The notes beneath the pieces are model-generated. The model saw only the letters and a list, made by a program, of their open reading frames with translations, ran no database searches and was not told the origin of the DNA. 64,000 bases of DNA from Bolinopsis microptera. Lineage: Eukaryota; Ctenophora; Tentaculata; Lobata; Bolinopsidae. The DNA lies in assembly GCF_026151205.1 (NCBI RefSeq), contig NC_087076.1, positions 2,627,902 through 2,691,901 of the forward strand. Direction: 5' to 3'. Shown here piece after piece: positions 20,093-32,829 of this stretch (position 1 is the first letter of the stretch; the number at the start of each line of letters is the position of its first letter). Made by a program: the position numbers and the translations under genes.

Positions 20093-20589
20093 TTTACATG
20101 ATCGACTTCTAACTGAAGATTTTTGTCAAAAATGATGTTATAGCAAACAAATTAAGTTATAACCACTACCAGTGGCGTAACAAATGCTAAGGGAGGGCAG
20201 CGCCGGGGTTGGTTGGTTGTGTTAAATGGTAATGTTTTATCACTGGCAACTACATGATAACTTTTTCATTACACTTTTGACAACAGAATAGTAATACTAC
20301 TTACAACAGAATGAAATTATTTAAAACAAAGTTGCTAATCTGTGTACTAATGCGAAATTACTAAATGATTGTGATTGAGGGTTAGACAATTATTAGAATT
20401 AGAATTAGAATCAAATTTACACAGCAATACAATAAGAATAAAAAATAATTTAAGAAGCTTCAATCTGCTGTGCAGGACATTCAAGTCAGTCGAAAACTGT
20501 TAGCAGAACACCATTCTAGGGACCAAGTCGAAAGATCTATAATCTTTTAAAGGTACCTTTCAGTACATACTTTTTAAGGGTACCTTCCA

Positions 20590-20945
20590 GTACATACTTT
20601 GGAATTCGCAAGAAGCTTCCATATCAGCTCCAGCTACTACAAAATGCTGTTGCCAAAGCTGTTAATAGGCAATATAAACATGACCATCTTGAGGATGAAC
20701 TGATCAATCTTTAGCGGTTGGATATAAAGAAAAGGATTGCATTCAAAATCTGACTACTATCTCACGAATCCTTACTAGGATTGGCTCCAACTTATCTGCA
20801 AGACATGTTCAGATCTAAGTTTGGTGTGGGTAGCTTCTCTGTAGTAGCTCCTAAGATGTACAATCAATTTGCTCAATCTCTGGAATCTTTTAAAGCTCTT
20901 CTAAAAACTGTCCTATTTAGACTGTTCTTTCATGAAGTTGTGAAA
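20590..20945 (+). pseudogene. LINE ORF2 C-terminal remnant
   Basis: The translation gives LQLLQNAVAKAV, a stop, then LLGLAPTYLQDMF and further on PKMYNQFAQSLESFKALLK. These are the C-terminal blocks of L2-like elements (the NNAARFIF, LNNIAPQYL and PKIWNELPYSV blocks of the LINE at 6.2-11 kb). Several in-frame stops show that it is dead. Confidence 0.75.
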
Positions 20946-21475
20946 CTTTATCGAAAAACTATTAAAGTCATATTTGGTGTAAGATCTTCAATTTTTAAAT
21001 ACAACCTCCTTGAATATTTCGAAATGGCCACAACTCATTTCAATATTTTAGTTTCCCTAATTTCTCTAACGGTGTAATCGTAAAGGATCAATTAAACCAA
21101 TTCAGTACCAACAAACCACAATAAACTATGTAGAAGATAAAAAGTACGTTAGAAGTAAGCATATGATAAAAACAATGGGAAATAATATGAATGATTACTC
21201 CACATCAATGAGAATACATGAAAACATAGTTAGAAATAAAATTACACATCAAAAAGATTACCAAATAGAGCGAAAAGGAGTTTTGAAATGCAACAATAAC
21301 ACTTAAAAACTATTATGCTAGATATTCTTGTGAAAATATAACAGTATTTCCTTTAGCGCTCGATTTTCATACTACGGTGTAAATTTTCGAAAATATGCGC
21401 GGCGCGCCTAAAATTTTGCAGGTTCCATTAATAATTAATTTTTTAGTCAGTATTATATTTAATATATTTGAATAC

Positions 21476-21815
21476 GGCCAGGTAGCGCAGTTGGTTAGAA
21501 CGCCTGTCTTACAATCGTTAGGTTGCGAGTTCGAATCCCACTGACTGCCTGGTCGTGGGGTGAGCGTCGTCGACGTTCAGCTAAGGATCATGAGTGGTCT
21601 ATGCAGCCCCCGGTGATCTACTCAGCCGAATACTCGAGAAATCGGGTGTGAGGGTTGAATGAGGAGCTGCACATTGCAGCAAAGTCTCGGACGAAGAAAG
21701 TATGGTACACACTACCTTAACCGTCACTGGCCAAAAAGATCCTTCGGCTTCCTGTAATTGGCTGGTTGCACTTGTTAACATTGTGGCACTTGTTAACATT
21801 GTGTAACATTGTGGC
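21476..21815 (+). repeat. tRNA-derived SINE
   Basis: Positions 21476-21554 form a tRNA-like head. The outer 7-bp stem (GGCCAGG with CCTGGTC) pairs with one G-U, box A reads TAGCGCAGTTGG and box B reads GTTCGAATCC. The anticodon loop would be CTTACAA, but its stem pairs badly, so this is a tRNA relic. An unrelated body of about 210 bp follows, then a tail of repeated GCACTTGTTAACATTGTG at about 21768-21810. Pol III promoter boxes are intact. Confidence 0.75.
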
Positions 21816-23290
21816 TGTTGGAATACACCGAAGTAAAATAAGTGTCTAGATAAAAATTTAAAAAAATTAGTCGTTACTACAAAATTTATTGGAAAAAAAT
21901 CAAAATATAGCACCTAAATACCAAAAATGAAGCGCGCGCAAGAAAGTCCGGCCTGAAATAACAGCTTAATTTTGATGACAGTTTAGATTTGAACTTGGAG
22001 CCACAAGGCCAAGGGTGATTTTCAAAATATTGAGTTTTGAAGGGTTATTTTTATATAGGGTCATTGTGACATTATGTGTATACTGTTTGAAACAATTTAT
22101 TATTGAAAAAATATGTATTATTTTAATGCAATCATGTGCGGCTGTGTTTTAATTGACGATGTCAATTCATGGCAGCTCGGCGCGGCACAGTAGCGCATAT
22201 CATCTAGCCAGTCGCTGTGAGAAGCCTTATTGAGTGCGCGGCGCGGCACAGTAACGCATCGCGCTACAAGGCTGTGTTTAAACTATCTTTATGCAAATTT
22301 TGTTGACATGCCAACAAAGTCAACTCGCTCAAAATATCAAAATACATGGTTTTTTAGCATATTTTTGGCTCTAAAATCGGAGAAACTCAGTTCAATCAGA
22401 AAATGCCCGTAAAAGCCTTTACTATTGTGTGTTAAATTCTATTAACCATTTCAATTGCATTTATTATTACTAAAGGATCAATGTGTTACGTTAAAATTAT
22501 TTGAGCTAGCCTGTAAATAATTTTTAATTTTAGACAATAATTTTAACCAAGTTTTTGGAATTCAGAGTAAAATCGCGCACTGCATTGTGTGAGTGTATAT
22601 TCAGTATTGATTCAAATAAATATTTTTTATGGTTTGCATGTGATGGTATTGGACATGAATCATTTTTCATCGGGTCAAATGGTTGGGGAGTTGGGGCTGT
22701 AAACAAAGTTTGTGAGTAAAACAAAGTATTTTAGTAAAACAAAGTATTTTATTTATTAGCAGTGCAATCAATTCATATGATATAATTATAAGAATATAAT
22801 AGTATGTCACACCTATTCAACTGTTACTTTTGAGTAGTCGTGCCTTGGCTAAATCTAACTAGGACCAGTGGTGTCGATTAACATTTAATAGGTGAGTCTA
22901 AGTGACACAAATTGAAAATTTTAAGAAAAGACGGATCAAAACACAGATCCAAGGACAAGGAGACCCCACTGCTATTGGCTTGTGCATGGCCCAAAAAGGT
23001 TCCAGTTGTCCAGGAAACTGTACGTAGCTGGTCAACTAGTTTTGAATTCAGACTAGGCTTGATTTGTTCTGGGGTTTCTAGAGGTAAGATTTGATGGTGC
23101 CAGGTTTGTTCAGGCGGACATGGAAATTATGCGATGGATATATAGGTATATAAAAATCATATCAATATAAAAATAGATCCAAAAATAGATTCACACGGCA
23201 GTCAGGGAACTTCCAGACAGGATGCTTTTGAAACAGGTATAATTAGCGCTTTTGTAATTAATTGTATGCAAGGGATGGGATGCTGATCAA

Positions 23291-24240
23291 CTAAGCTGGT
23301 TCAATGCCCCAGCTATTTAGGGGGAGCCACTCAATTTCACGCCCAGGTGTTGTCAATTGCTGGGTTTCCAGTAACAGCTTTTTGATACTGCTCTTGATAA
23401 TTGAGATGGGGGAGGAAAGGTCGGAAAATTTACTAGAGCCAGGGACCATGACATTGTTTTCATTAGGAGTGCATTTGTCGAATATTTTATCAATCAAACT
23501 GTTCCACATAGTCGTACCTTTGATGACAAAATTGTGTTTAGAAATGTCAAGTTTGTGTCGGGGGACCCGCATAGTTTGGCTACATGTTCTGGAACTTGTT
23601 TGGAATAAACTTGTCAGAGAGATGGGTTGATGCAGTTTCAAGATTTTAAACAGTTCAGTGGATATATGTTGGATGTACAGGTTGTGGATTGACATGATTT
23701 TCTCGGTATTGAAAATTGGCTTAGTGTTTTCCAAAGCAAAGCTCCTTTTTGCGATGTGTTCACTGTATGGTCTTGCACGTGCACATGTTTCATAGTACTC
23801 TGCCCGGTCAAAGCTTGGTTTGCTTCCAAATAGAAGGCGTACGCATCTTTTTTGGATGGTGTGACACCACCCCAGCTACTGATACAGTAGCTCATATGAG
23901 ACTTGAATAAGGAGTCATACAGTTTATGGTACTCTGTTTCTGGAATAAACTTCATAATACGTTTAATTATAGCTATACTTGTAGTTAGTTTACTTTTTAT
24001 GTTATCTAGTTGGGGTTCCCAGGATAGTTCATGGTCTATGATAACACCAAGGAATCTCACTTTATCTACTCGTGTAAGTGTGGTGCCTGATAACGTGAGT
24101 GAGTTCTCAGAGCCATATTCGCGAACACGTGCACAGGACGAGTACCTGCCAGGTCTGAACAACATGTAGACCGATTTGCTTTGGTTAATGTGCAGCAAGT
24201 TAGATTCCATATAGTTATTTACAGATTCAAGTACACACAG
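23291..24240 (-). pseudogene. 5'-truncated CR1-group LINE, one frameshift
   Basis: The piece covers the end of the reverse transcriptase and the C-terminal region: HINQSKSVYMLFRPGRY, VRFLGVIIDHELSWE, SYCISSWGG, then KRCVRLLFGSKPSFDR in another frame and LYIQHISTELFKILKL. The two frames join at the A6 run at 23848-23853, so a single-base slip there explains the break. Its closest relative in the window is the three-ORF LINE at 54.7-62.5 kb. It is truncated at the 5' side near 24240. Confidence 0.85.
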
Positions 24241-24367
24241 TCTCCACTCTTTCTACTTGAGTTTGGCTGATAACAATCCAGTCATGGTCTATGATTTATC
24301 ATGGACTATTTAAAGCTACTATTAAATTAGTTAGCCAGAAAATCTTTATTTTGAAGTAAATTTTTCT

Positions 24368-24500
24368 AGTGGCGTAACGTTGCCTGTTGGTGCCCCTACC
24401 GAAAAAGTGCCCCCTGTTGGCACCCCATCCCATCTTAAAGTAGAAACGCTCCCCCCCCTAAGATGGTGCTCCCCTCACAGTGTTAGGCCACTGCTGTGCA
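24368..24500 (+). mobile_element. Partial hAT-type MITE end
   Basis: AGTGGCGTAACGTTGCCTGT at 24370 and the GTTGGTGCCCC and GTTGGCACCCC blocks after it match the inverted right half of the complete element at 43844-44136. The opposite terminal repeat is missing, so this is a truncated or rearranged copy. Confidence 0.6.
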
Positions 24501-24603
24501 CAGTGTAAAACCACTCTTGTGCAGATGCATGAAAAGGGTATTGAAGCTTGTTTGTTTGCATTTTGCAAACCTTAAATTTGACAGTACTTACAGAATACAT
24601 ACT

Positions 24604-26031
24604 GGGGGGGGGGGGGGCTGACCATATTAAAGCATATTAAAGTATATCCCCGCCCCTAAATCGGGAAAAAAACCTACATTTTAATATACTTAAATTGGGC
24701 ATACATATTTGGGCATAAGCACCAAATTTGAAAGTTTTTGCCCCACATTCGATCAAATTACAATATTTTTGAATGAGACTAACTTTATGTGAAAAATTAC
24801 TGGTTTTACTGCATATCCCACAAACACAAAATTGCACATAATATCTAGGTTTGGGATACTAGCCAAAATGACTTCATTGAAATTGAAATAACTCCATCAG
24901 TTTTCAATATTTTTCTAATTAGAATTGCATTTCATGCTTATTGTGGGTATCGATTTTTTCCCTACTCTTGCCGAAGGCAAAAAGATCGTAGGGAATAAGT
25001 AATCGGGTTTGGATATATGAGGTGGCCCGATGGACCTGCGATGACGACAAAAGTCTGCTCCTTCGCAATATAGACCACTCCCCTATAATTATGTGTATAA
25101 AAGGAGTCTATTTTGCGCGCGCGACGCCTGTTATGTGTTAATTGATTACAGGCATAGCAACCAGTTTTTGGTGCTTGACGACTGTTACACAGGTTTCCAT
25201 CGGGTTACAATTCACTCTTATTCATTAATATAGCATATTAGTCATCAGAGCGGATCAATCATCAATGTAAATGTTATTTTGGTGAAACAAGCTTGATAAA
25301 TTACCGAGTGATAAAATTCAGCAAGTCGAAACAAATTAAATTATGATATCAGCTGATAAACTCGTTGCTAATTACTGAACAGTTGATCGACACTTCATGG
25401 TAAAAAGCGAAAACATAGTTGACAAAAGATGTTACTTTACATTTACATTCAAGGAGCAACTAAGATCAAGATTGCGGTATGCTTTTAAAGAATCCTATAT
25501 AAAATCAAAGGCTCGATAGTCGATAGTTGATGGTGCTGTAGATGTAAGCATCAAAAGCATTAGTTTATGTTAGATACAAATAATAACTAAGATGAGACAG
25601 AATAATTGATTACAGTCAATAAAGTTGGCATACGATGCAATAATATGACGTGACATGATACGCTTCGTTAACACGAAACAAAACCGCGCAAAAATGAAAT
25701 GATCTACAACCAAACCACATACAGATCGACAGCGACACTTCAGATGCGCGCAGAATTTTACAAGTTCTGCACGCTTAATATGATATAAACGATTATCACG
25801 TGCGCCAAACACCACTCTGGGATACAATAAAGTAGAACAATTACATTGTAGGCAGTAGGGAAATTTGATCATGCGTGGTGTTACCGCGGCGAAATTCTTG
25901 TTGATTAAGGCCTCCATAAAGATAAAGTATATTAAAGTACATCAAAGTATATCCCGCCCCTAAATCGGGAAAAACCTACATTTTAATATATACTTTAATA
26001 ATGTCAGCCCCCCCCCCCCCCCTCCCCCCCC
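24604..26031. mobile_element. 1.4-kb element with palindromic modules and G/C-tract ends
   Basis: A run of 14 G (24604-24617) opens the element, and a run of C (26008-26022 and 26024-26031) closes it. Next to each lies a palindromic module containing ATTAAAGTATATCCC, then CCCCTAAATCGGGAAAAA, then CATTTTAATATA. The interior shares text such as ACTAGCCAAAATGACTTCAT with the element at 33347-33990. No transposase was found, and an open frame at 25570-25917 shows no known motif. The family is unknown to me. Confidence 0.6.
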
Positions 26032-26267
26032 AATACTTGACTAATGTTCTATTGACTACAATGTCTATTGATTGTACGATTACATGATTTGGTTAAAATT
26101 GAACTGAATAGTAATTGGACCAACAAATTCTATTTTACAGCTGTCCATGTTACTTGAATGAAACTCCGCTTGAATGCTAAATAGCTTGGATCCTGAACTG
26201 AAATAACACCATCACACTGATCAGTGATCCAGCCCTAGTCTGCAACTATAATCCTCTGCACAATATT

Positions 26268-28267
26268 ATGTTTATACAGCTTTTAATTTCCCTCTCTATT
26301 TCTGCCACTACCCATACCCTTGGTTTGAATCAAACTACTACCGATAATGATAGTACAAGGAACAAGTTGCAGACTACAAATGATGATCCTGTTGATCCTG
26401 TGGTCATTGTACCAGGTAAATCTGACTTCATTCATTAGCACCTAATATTAATTTTCATATTATGGTCCAACCGCAATAATACTATACTGGAACCAATCAA
26501 AGTTTATTTACACATCAATATATAATATAAACCAGTTCTCCCAAATAGGTATCTTTGGAAGTCAGTTAGACGCACGATGGAACAAAACATCAGCTCCCCA
26601 CTTGTACTGTTACAAATCTAGTCCTGCATGGACGACTTTGTGGCTGTGTTTTCAATGCATGGTTCCTAAGGTAATGCCTTTGGTTTACAGTGTGTTAGCC
26701 TTAGAGTTATTATGCATCACCTCAAATGATTTTAATATTCATTCAACTAAGAAAATCAAGTAATGTTCTATTTTCTATTACAGTAGCAAGTGTTTTTTTG
26801 TATGACATTATTTTGATATTCCTTTCAATGATTAAAAATTACTCCAGGTAATAGATTGTTGGGTTGATAACATGTTATTAAACTTCACAGAAAACACTTT
26901 TCAAAACAGAGATGGTGTTGAAACAAAAGTCAATGATTTTGGGGGTAGGTGTCTACTCTCTACAATTGGTGCCTGAACATTGCTTTGTGTATTTCTATTT
27001 AGTCCACAATTTGTGTGACAGTATTTCTAGACCGCTCATCTGTCTGCTGGTTACTCAGGAAAAAGTGAATATTTTCAGGTACTGTCGAGTTGGCAGACTG
27101 ACAATTAAATTATTATACCAGTTATAAATGGTTCATATATATAAATAGGTACTGGAGGCGTTGAAAATATTGATAAAAATGGATACTACCCTTACATGAA
27201 AGCTGTAGTAGATGGTATTGCTGCTATTCCTGGATATGAGAGAGGGGTTAGTGTCTTATATTTTCAGTTCCCAGCTTTAGTTAGTTAAAGTGTACATGTG
27301 TTCAAACGAATAAAAGCATCATTAAAATACATGATTGTAGATCCTACATCCTACACATAATTCTACATTATCCTACACATTATCCTGCAACCTACGTTAT
27401 CCTACAGGTTAATCTTAGAGCTGCACCCTACGACTTCCGTTATGGAGCAAATTCTCCGACGGGTCAACTATATCTTAAAAATCTACGAACACTGATAGAA
27501 GATACCTATGAGACGAACAATGGAAGACGAATAAATATCTTAGCCCATAGGTAGGTGTTTTTAAATGTAATTGAGTGAAACTAGACACAGACTACAGACT
27601 ATCTGGTTCCGTTTTTATGTTTTTCCTCTAATCCGTTTGTTATATTGAACTCAGAATTTAACAAGTTTAAAGTTGAGGTTTCAAATATTCATGTAGAACC
27701 AGTATGAGTTAATTTTGATAGATTAACAATAAACGTGAATAGTAAATACTGATCGTCTTCAGTATGGGTAATCTGTACATGATACAATTCTTCAAAAGTG
27801 TAAGCTCTAGCTGGAAACACAAATACATCAAAAGATACATTGCCATATCAGGTAACTTTCACCATTTACTGGAATTAAATCAACCTATGAAATGAAAGTG
27901 CATGAGAGTAAGAAGCACAGAAAGTCGATGATATCGACGAGATGTCACATGAACAATACATCACTCCTGACTTACACCATCTAAAATAATCCAATTACAA
28001 GAAAGTAAAGTAAGTATAACACAATAACAACTAAACTTATCCAGGTGTGTTTGGAGGATCAGTAAAGTCTTTAAGAGCGCTGGTTTCTGGGGAAATAGAG
28101 TCCATTCCACGTGTGTTGGTTGATGCAAATGCAGTACGTGCTTTTCAGCGCTCCTTCCAGAGCATCTACTGGCTCCTTCCACGTAAACAGGTTTTTACTG
28201 CACCTCGTCTTACTTACAACTGGTTACACTGTACCCTTTTCTACAAAGTTGTTGGCATCTAAAATAC

Positions 28268-28299
<32 letters not shown>

Positions 28300-30590
28300 A
28301 AAGTCAGTACCCATACATTTGAGACCTGTAACTTTGCAGATGGTATACTGCCACTATTCATTCGAGGATTCCGTCACCAATATTTGAAAATTCGATTTAT
28401 GGGGCCGCACCCAATCAACATTGAATTGCTTATACTCGTGTTTGTGAAGATGTTAAAGACTCCGTTGTAACATATTGCTATAGGTCATTGAATACGGAAT
28501 ATAATCTGAAGAGATGGTGCAAAACGGATTTAATATGACGAAGTTATCAAGCAATTTGTTTATCTCGAACTTAGCAAAATCAATTGGGTAATCAATGATT
28601 ACCCAATCACTAATCATGTGATAGCGTGCTACGACACCTTAATTGGGCTCTCTGCACGATACTCATAATGCAGATCTAGTTTCAACACAATCACCTGATC
28701 ACACGTAATGAATAAACTCGTTATGCTTCATATCTCGGTCATCTGATAAGCTAGAACTCTCATTTTTTTCAGGGCGAATGTAAATTGAATAGCCAAACAT
28801 AATTCAATACAATTTGGCTAGATCTGATCATTAAATCTATGAAATAAATGCAAAAATTAACCTTCATTCGAAAAAAATTAACACGAGTATTCTTTGATTT
28901 GATGTATTCTTCGAATGAGTGGTGATATTAAGTCATGCCAGAAAGAATTATCTCAATCGGGCACTCAGTGACTGAGCTATAAAGGCCAACGCATGGGTAC
29001 TGACTTTTGCAAAAATTATGCAAACAATAAGCCCAATAAGAAAAAGAAACAAGTAATGTTAATCTAATGAGAATACTCCATACAGACAACCAACTACCTC
29101 GGTGTCTTTAGTCAGGTCTCGTGAGGATACATTCTGTCGACCATTTTATTAATCGTCTCCCAGCTTAAACCTTCCAGTTTCATCTTTCCTTAATATGCTT
29201 CTATCACATCGGTTATTTTCTGTTTTCTATCTCTACCTGACTCTTAAACAGTCTTTAATTTCTTTATCTTGTCTCAGTTTTTCCTTGATCAATCTTCCAG
29301 CTTTGGAATGACACGGAGCCGATAATATTTACTCCAGACAGAAACTACACAGTCCACGATTACGCAGACCTTCTGGATGATGCAGGGTAAGTTAACATAG
29401 TCTGAGAGCATGAGGAATAACTTGTCGTTTTATCGACCAACACTCGCATATTAATCAGCCCTTAGCAAGTAAACAATGTACTAAATAATGTACTAAACAA
29501 TTTACTAAATAATGTACTAATAATTTACTAGATAATGTACTAAATTACGTTTCCTGTATTGATCGCTCCTCTGATACCCAGTTTTCCTGATGGACGAGAG
29601 ATTTTGAAAACGTTGGAAGGATCGACTGATTTGACGGACCCTGGAGTTGATGTGTATTGTTTACACGGTAGTGAAATTCCAACTGCGGCTCAGTTTAGGT
29701 AAGTGAACTGTAGTTATCAATTATATTACCTCTTACAGTAAATTATAAAGATACCCGCTAGAAGATCATATTTCATTTGTGATGCATTCTGTGACATATT
29801 AATTACCTTACTCGCTAATATCATGGCGGGTTAAATTTTGACCGACGTAAATAAGATGAGATTGTTTATCAAAATTTGTGGCGGGCCCCCATTTCTTGCC
29901 CCCATTTGTAGCGAGCTTGCCCTCATCTATATCTTACCGTTTTAGTGGTTTAGTGTATGTGTTTGGTATGTAATGATTACGATAGTTGCTATGATGGTAA
30001 ACCAATAATATTATAGCGTAAAATAAACCATCTTAAGACGTTTCAGTGTTTTTACTGAAGTTGTGGCGAATCTTGCGCCCATGTAGCATACTTGCCCCAA
30101 GCGCAGCGGTTTTTAAAGCGGTTCCGTGTATTTGTCTAGAGGAAAGTAAATAAAGGGAAGGTCTACAGAATAGAGTAAACAGTGGCCGCGAAACAAAATA
30201 ATTAGATATGGTCGCGCAATAATACGCGCGCAGTGTATGTCCGGCCGTCAGTCATGTTCGCAAATTCGATAGCTAGATCGATCCATTGCATGGTTATCGA
30301 TGTATTTTTGTATTTAAATAAAATCTCTAAGACATTGTTATCTCAGATGGAAGCCGAAGTATTTCCCTGACTACCAACCTAACCAAATAGACGGTCCCGG
30401 TGATGGTACTGTCAACCAACGGAGCCTGGAGCAATGTAAGAAATTCAAACGACTTAAAGACCACAAGGTTTACCCAGGAATTAAGTTTGGCGAACACATG
30501 CAAATACTGCTTAATCCTGATGTAATTCAGTACGTTAAGGATCTCATCTTGGAAACAGACGAACAGGGGAAAGTAGACCTGGTGTTTTAG
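26268..30590 (+). CDS. PLA2G15: Group XV phospholipase A2-like lysosomal acyltransferase
   Basis: This LCAT-family alpha/beta hydrolase has phospholipase A and acylceramide-forming transacylase activity in lysosomes. Ten exons join in phase: 26268-26415, 26549-26670, 26848-26944, 27149-27246, 27408-27550, 27763-27851, 28045-28190, 29301-29386, 29582-29698 and 30347-30590. They give 429 residues against about 412 in vertebrates. Residues 1-17 look like a signal peptide. The chain then shows VDPVVIVPG, CWVDNM and the nucleophile elbow AHSMGN, whose Ser codon is split by an intron. DGPGDGTVN carries the acid and GEHMQIL the catalytic His, so the triad is complete. Exon 7 must use the CAG/GTTTTT donor at 28190; the GTAAAC eight bases earlier breaks the frame. 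Intron 7 carries a mariner-like element. Confidence 0.93.
27340..27407 (+). repeat. Short repeats in a splice-acceptor tract
   Basis: Imperfect copies of ATCCTACAC(AT) run up to the acceptor of exon 5 at 27407/27408 and make up its pyrimidine tract. The last copy supplies the CCTACAG acceptor itself. Confidence 0.7.
28265..29012. mobile_element. Mariner-like MITE with a 29-G terminal tract
   Basis: It begins at TA then CAG and a run of 29 G (28269-28297). The inverted terminal block GCAAAAGTCAGTACCCAT follows and recurs as ATGGGTACTGACTTTTGC at 28992-29009. A related sequence at 37190-37453 starts TACAGGGTGGGCC then GAAAGTCAGTG, the style of Tc1/mariner ends next to a TA target. No transposase is present. 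It lies in intron 7 of the phospholipase gene. Confidence 0.65.
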
Positions 30591-30878
30591 ATGAATCTGA
30601 GGAAACTTTAATGAACTAAAATGTAATCTCTTTTCTATGCAGTGATTTTGTTAATTTTTAGAACTGGTAATTAATTATATGGTATTTATATTTTTAGTTT
30701 CTGGGTTCTTTCTGAACAGTTTGTTTAATTTGATACTGATATTGTATGTATACGATTAGTTATTTAAAGAAAGGCGTCGCAAGAATTCTCATAGCTGATA
30801 GATTTGACTAACGTTTTTTTATAAGATTTAATCACAGAATAAAAGACGTTGCTAGGTACAGATTTTGTAACAGCTTTT

Positions 30879-31289
30879 GATTATGCCGTTCTGCTGCAGG
30901 CTACCGATTTCTATTTAATTGTTATTTACAGTGAATTATTTCGTAACTCTGGCGTGATTTCACTAATTATTCGATTTCTGGCTGTGTTTAACAAAACCCT
31001 TGCTTAATAACGATTAAAAATGTTAAATTATAGTTTGTAGAATAATAAATATGCCAAGTTTAGTTAATTAAAACTTACCGAGCCGTGGCCCGTCTCAACA
31101 CTAAAAACTCAACTTTAACGAGGGGAATAAGTTATGATTATGCCGTTATACTGCAGGCTTCCGATTTTTATTTAATTGTTATTTACAGTGAATTATTTCG
31201 TAACTCTGGCGTGATTATTCGATTTCTGGCTGCATTTAACAAAACCCAAGCATAATTTCGATCGAAAAATCCTAAATTATAAGTTGTAG
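30879..31289. repeat. Direct duplication of about 155 bp
   Basis: The blocks 30879-31040 and 31136-31289 share long identical stretches (for example GTGAATTATTTCGTAACTCT) with small indels. They lie in the 0.77-kb gap between the phospholipase stop and the recycling-factor start. That gap holds no recognisable coding sequence. One copy may sit in the 3' UTR of the first gene and the other near the promoter of the second. Confidence 0.85.
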
Positions 31290-31357
31290 ACTTCAGTTTA
31301 TTTCTGTGGCATTTAAATATGTTATATTATCTTGATTTTTATCATTACTTATACAGG

Positions 31358-32829
31358 ATGACATCACTGAGAACTGCAGCTCAACTTTTCAAGAGAGTTT
31401 TAGAAGGTTGGTGTTATTTTGATAACCTATTGCTGTATTTGAAAACGTATGATTTTCAGCCAGGAAATGTATATTGTATATGAAGATGCTCAAATTGATA
31501 ATAATTTTGTTAACTGTTAATGGGTTTCAGTTACTCCAGTGTGTAGCAGAGGGTTAACATATCGACTCAGTAGTACAACCATATCACGACCCATTACTAC
31601 ATCGTCCCAGTCGACTGTACTTCGGCGATATAATGCTCCTGAAAACACAGCACGACAACAGTGTGCCTTCAAGAAATCTAAAGCGAATACAAAAGGCGGG
31701 AAAGGGGGAGGCGGAAAGAAGGGGAAGGGACAGCTCAGTCAACTAAATACACGATTACTGGAGAACTTCATGCCTGACCACTTGGACATGGCCGAAGTAA
31801 AGTATTATGTCGTTGTATTATAGGATGATCTATTTAGAAGCCTTGTTAATGTGACCGTGAACTGAGGCACCCAGGTTTGAAAATCACTGACTTAAATTAA
31901 TATAGAGAGCACATTAGTAAACAGCAAATTTCTTCAGATAAACGGAAGAATTGTGAGTGAGATAAGCGCTTTGTCCAGAACATTAGTAGCGATCAACGTG
32001 AGCAGTAGCCCCGCTGTACTTGCAACTGTCTTCGTCCGGATTGGGGTCGAGAAAATGCCCGTAAGTAGTCTCAGTTTAGCTCAATCGGTTTTTAAAATAT
32101 TTCCGATTTTAAGCAAAACTCTAAAAGCTCCACTTCATCAGACGAAAATGCGTCAAAAAAGAATCAGAAACATTTATATAATTGTGATTTTAGCATTTCA
32201 ACTTTATTAATCTCAGGTAACTGATTTGTGTGATATCATAGCAGAGTACGGCAAGCCAATTATACTTGATTGTTCTGTGTACCCTGAAGCAAAAGAGAAG
32301 ATTCTTGAAGCTGTAAATAAAGGTAACTAGAGTAACCAGGGTTACCACGTTATATACTTCATGACACGTGACCTTAAATACAGATTTATTAAGGGGTACT
32401 CGAGCACGATCTAGAGTTGTGTTTGACAAGATTCAAATAGAACTGTGAGCCGGAGAGATTGCTTTACATAAGTAGCCTGTCTATAATAAGCCGCTCTGTG
32501 ACTATTATAACATTAATATTTCAGACACTGCATTTGACGCGGTTGTACACGGTGGTGACTCTATCAAACTTGTCTCCCCCAAACTAACGAACGATTTGAG
32601 GAAGAAACTAGTTTTGCAATCTAAAACACAAACTAATCTGGCATTAGACAGTGTCAGATCTATCAGGAACGAAGCTCACAACACAGCATTGAATGCGCGA
32701 GGCTACAGTAAGGAAGTTCAGAAGAGAGCAGCAGACAATGTGCATCAAATGTTTATACACCACAAAGCAGAGATTGACAAAGTCTTTAAAGCTAAAGAGA
32801 AGAGTTTACAAGAAGAATTTAATCTTTAG
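31358..32829 (+). CDS. MRRF: Mitochondrial ribosome recycling factor
   Basis: The protein splits post-termination mitochondrial ribosomes together with the mitochondrial EF-G2. Five exons join in phase: 31358-31406, 31531-31796, 31938-32060, 32217-32322 and 32525-32829. They give 282 residues against 262 in human. The N-terminus is rich in Arg, Ser and Thr with few acids, as expected for a mitochondrial presequence. It leads into a basic GGKGGGGKKGKG linker. The core follows the family pattern, with INGRIVSEISALSRTLVAIN in domain II. The C-terminal helix of domain I is long and charged, containing RSIRNEAHN and ending AKEKSLQEEFNL. The start is the only ATG in frame before the presequence. 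Confidence 0.9.

Larger units (their letters stand above)
20093..23290. other. Repeat-rich intergenic region
   Basis: This interval separates the mannosidase 5' end from a LINE fragment. The bases near 20168 begin CAGTGGCGTAAC, the start of the hAT-type repeat seen complete at 43844-44136, but the other end was not found. A LINE remnant and a SINE are listed separately. At 22150-22265 a GCGCGGCACAGTARCGCAT motif occurs twice about 60 bp apart. No host gene was recognised. Open frames at 22230-22412 and 22912-23094 have no visible family features. Confidence 0.5.

Noticed and set aside
21476-21554. Functional tRNA gene (TAC anticodon)
   Set aside because: The anticodon stem does not pair and a SINE-like body and repeated tail follow, so it is a tRNA-derived repeat.
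22912-23094. 60-codon frame in the repeat-rich interval
   Set aside because: No recognised motif and no splice partners; may be repeat sequence.
25570-25917. 115-codon minus-strand frame inside the G/C-tract element
   Set aside because: Cys-rich by composition but no transposase or zinc-finger spacing I can recognise.
28111-28470. 119-codon frame crossing the G-tract
   Set aside because: A poly-Gly stretch produced by the G-run joins an exon to intron sequence; no family features.
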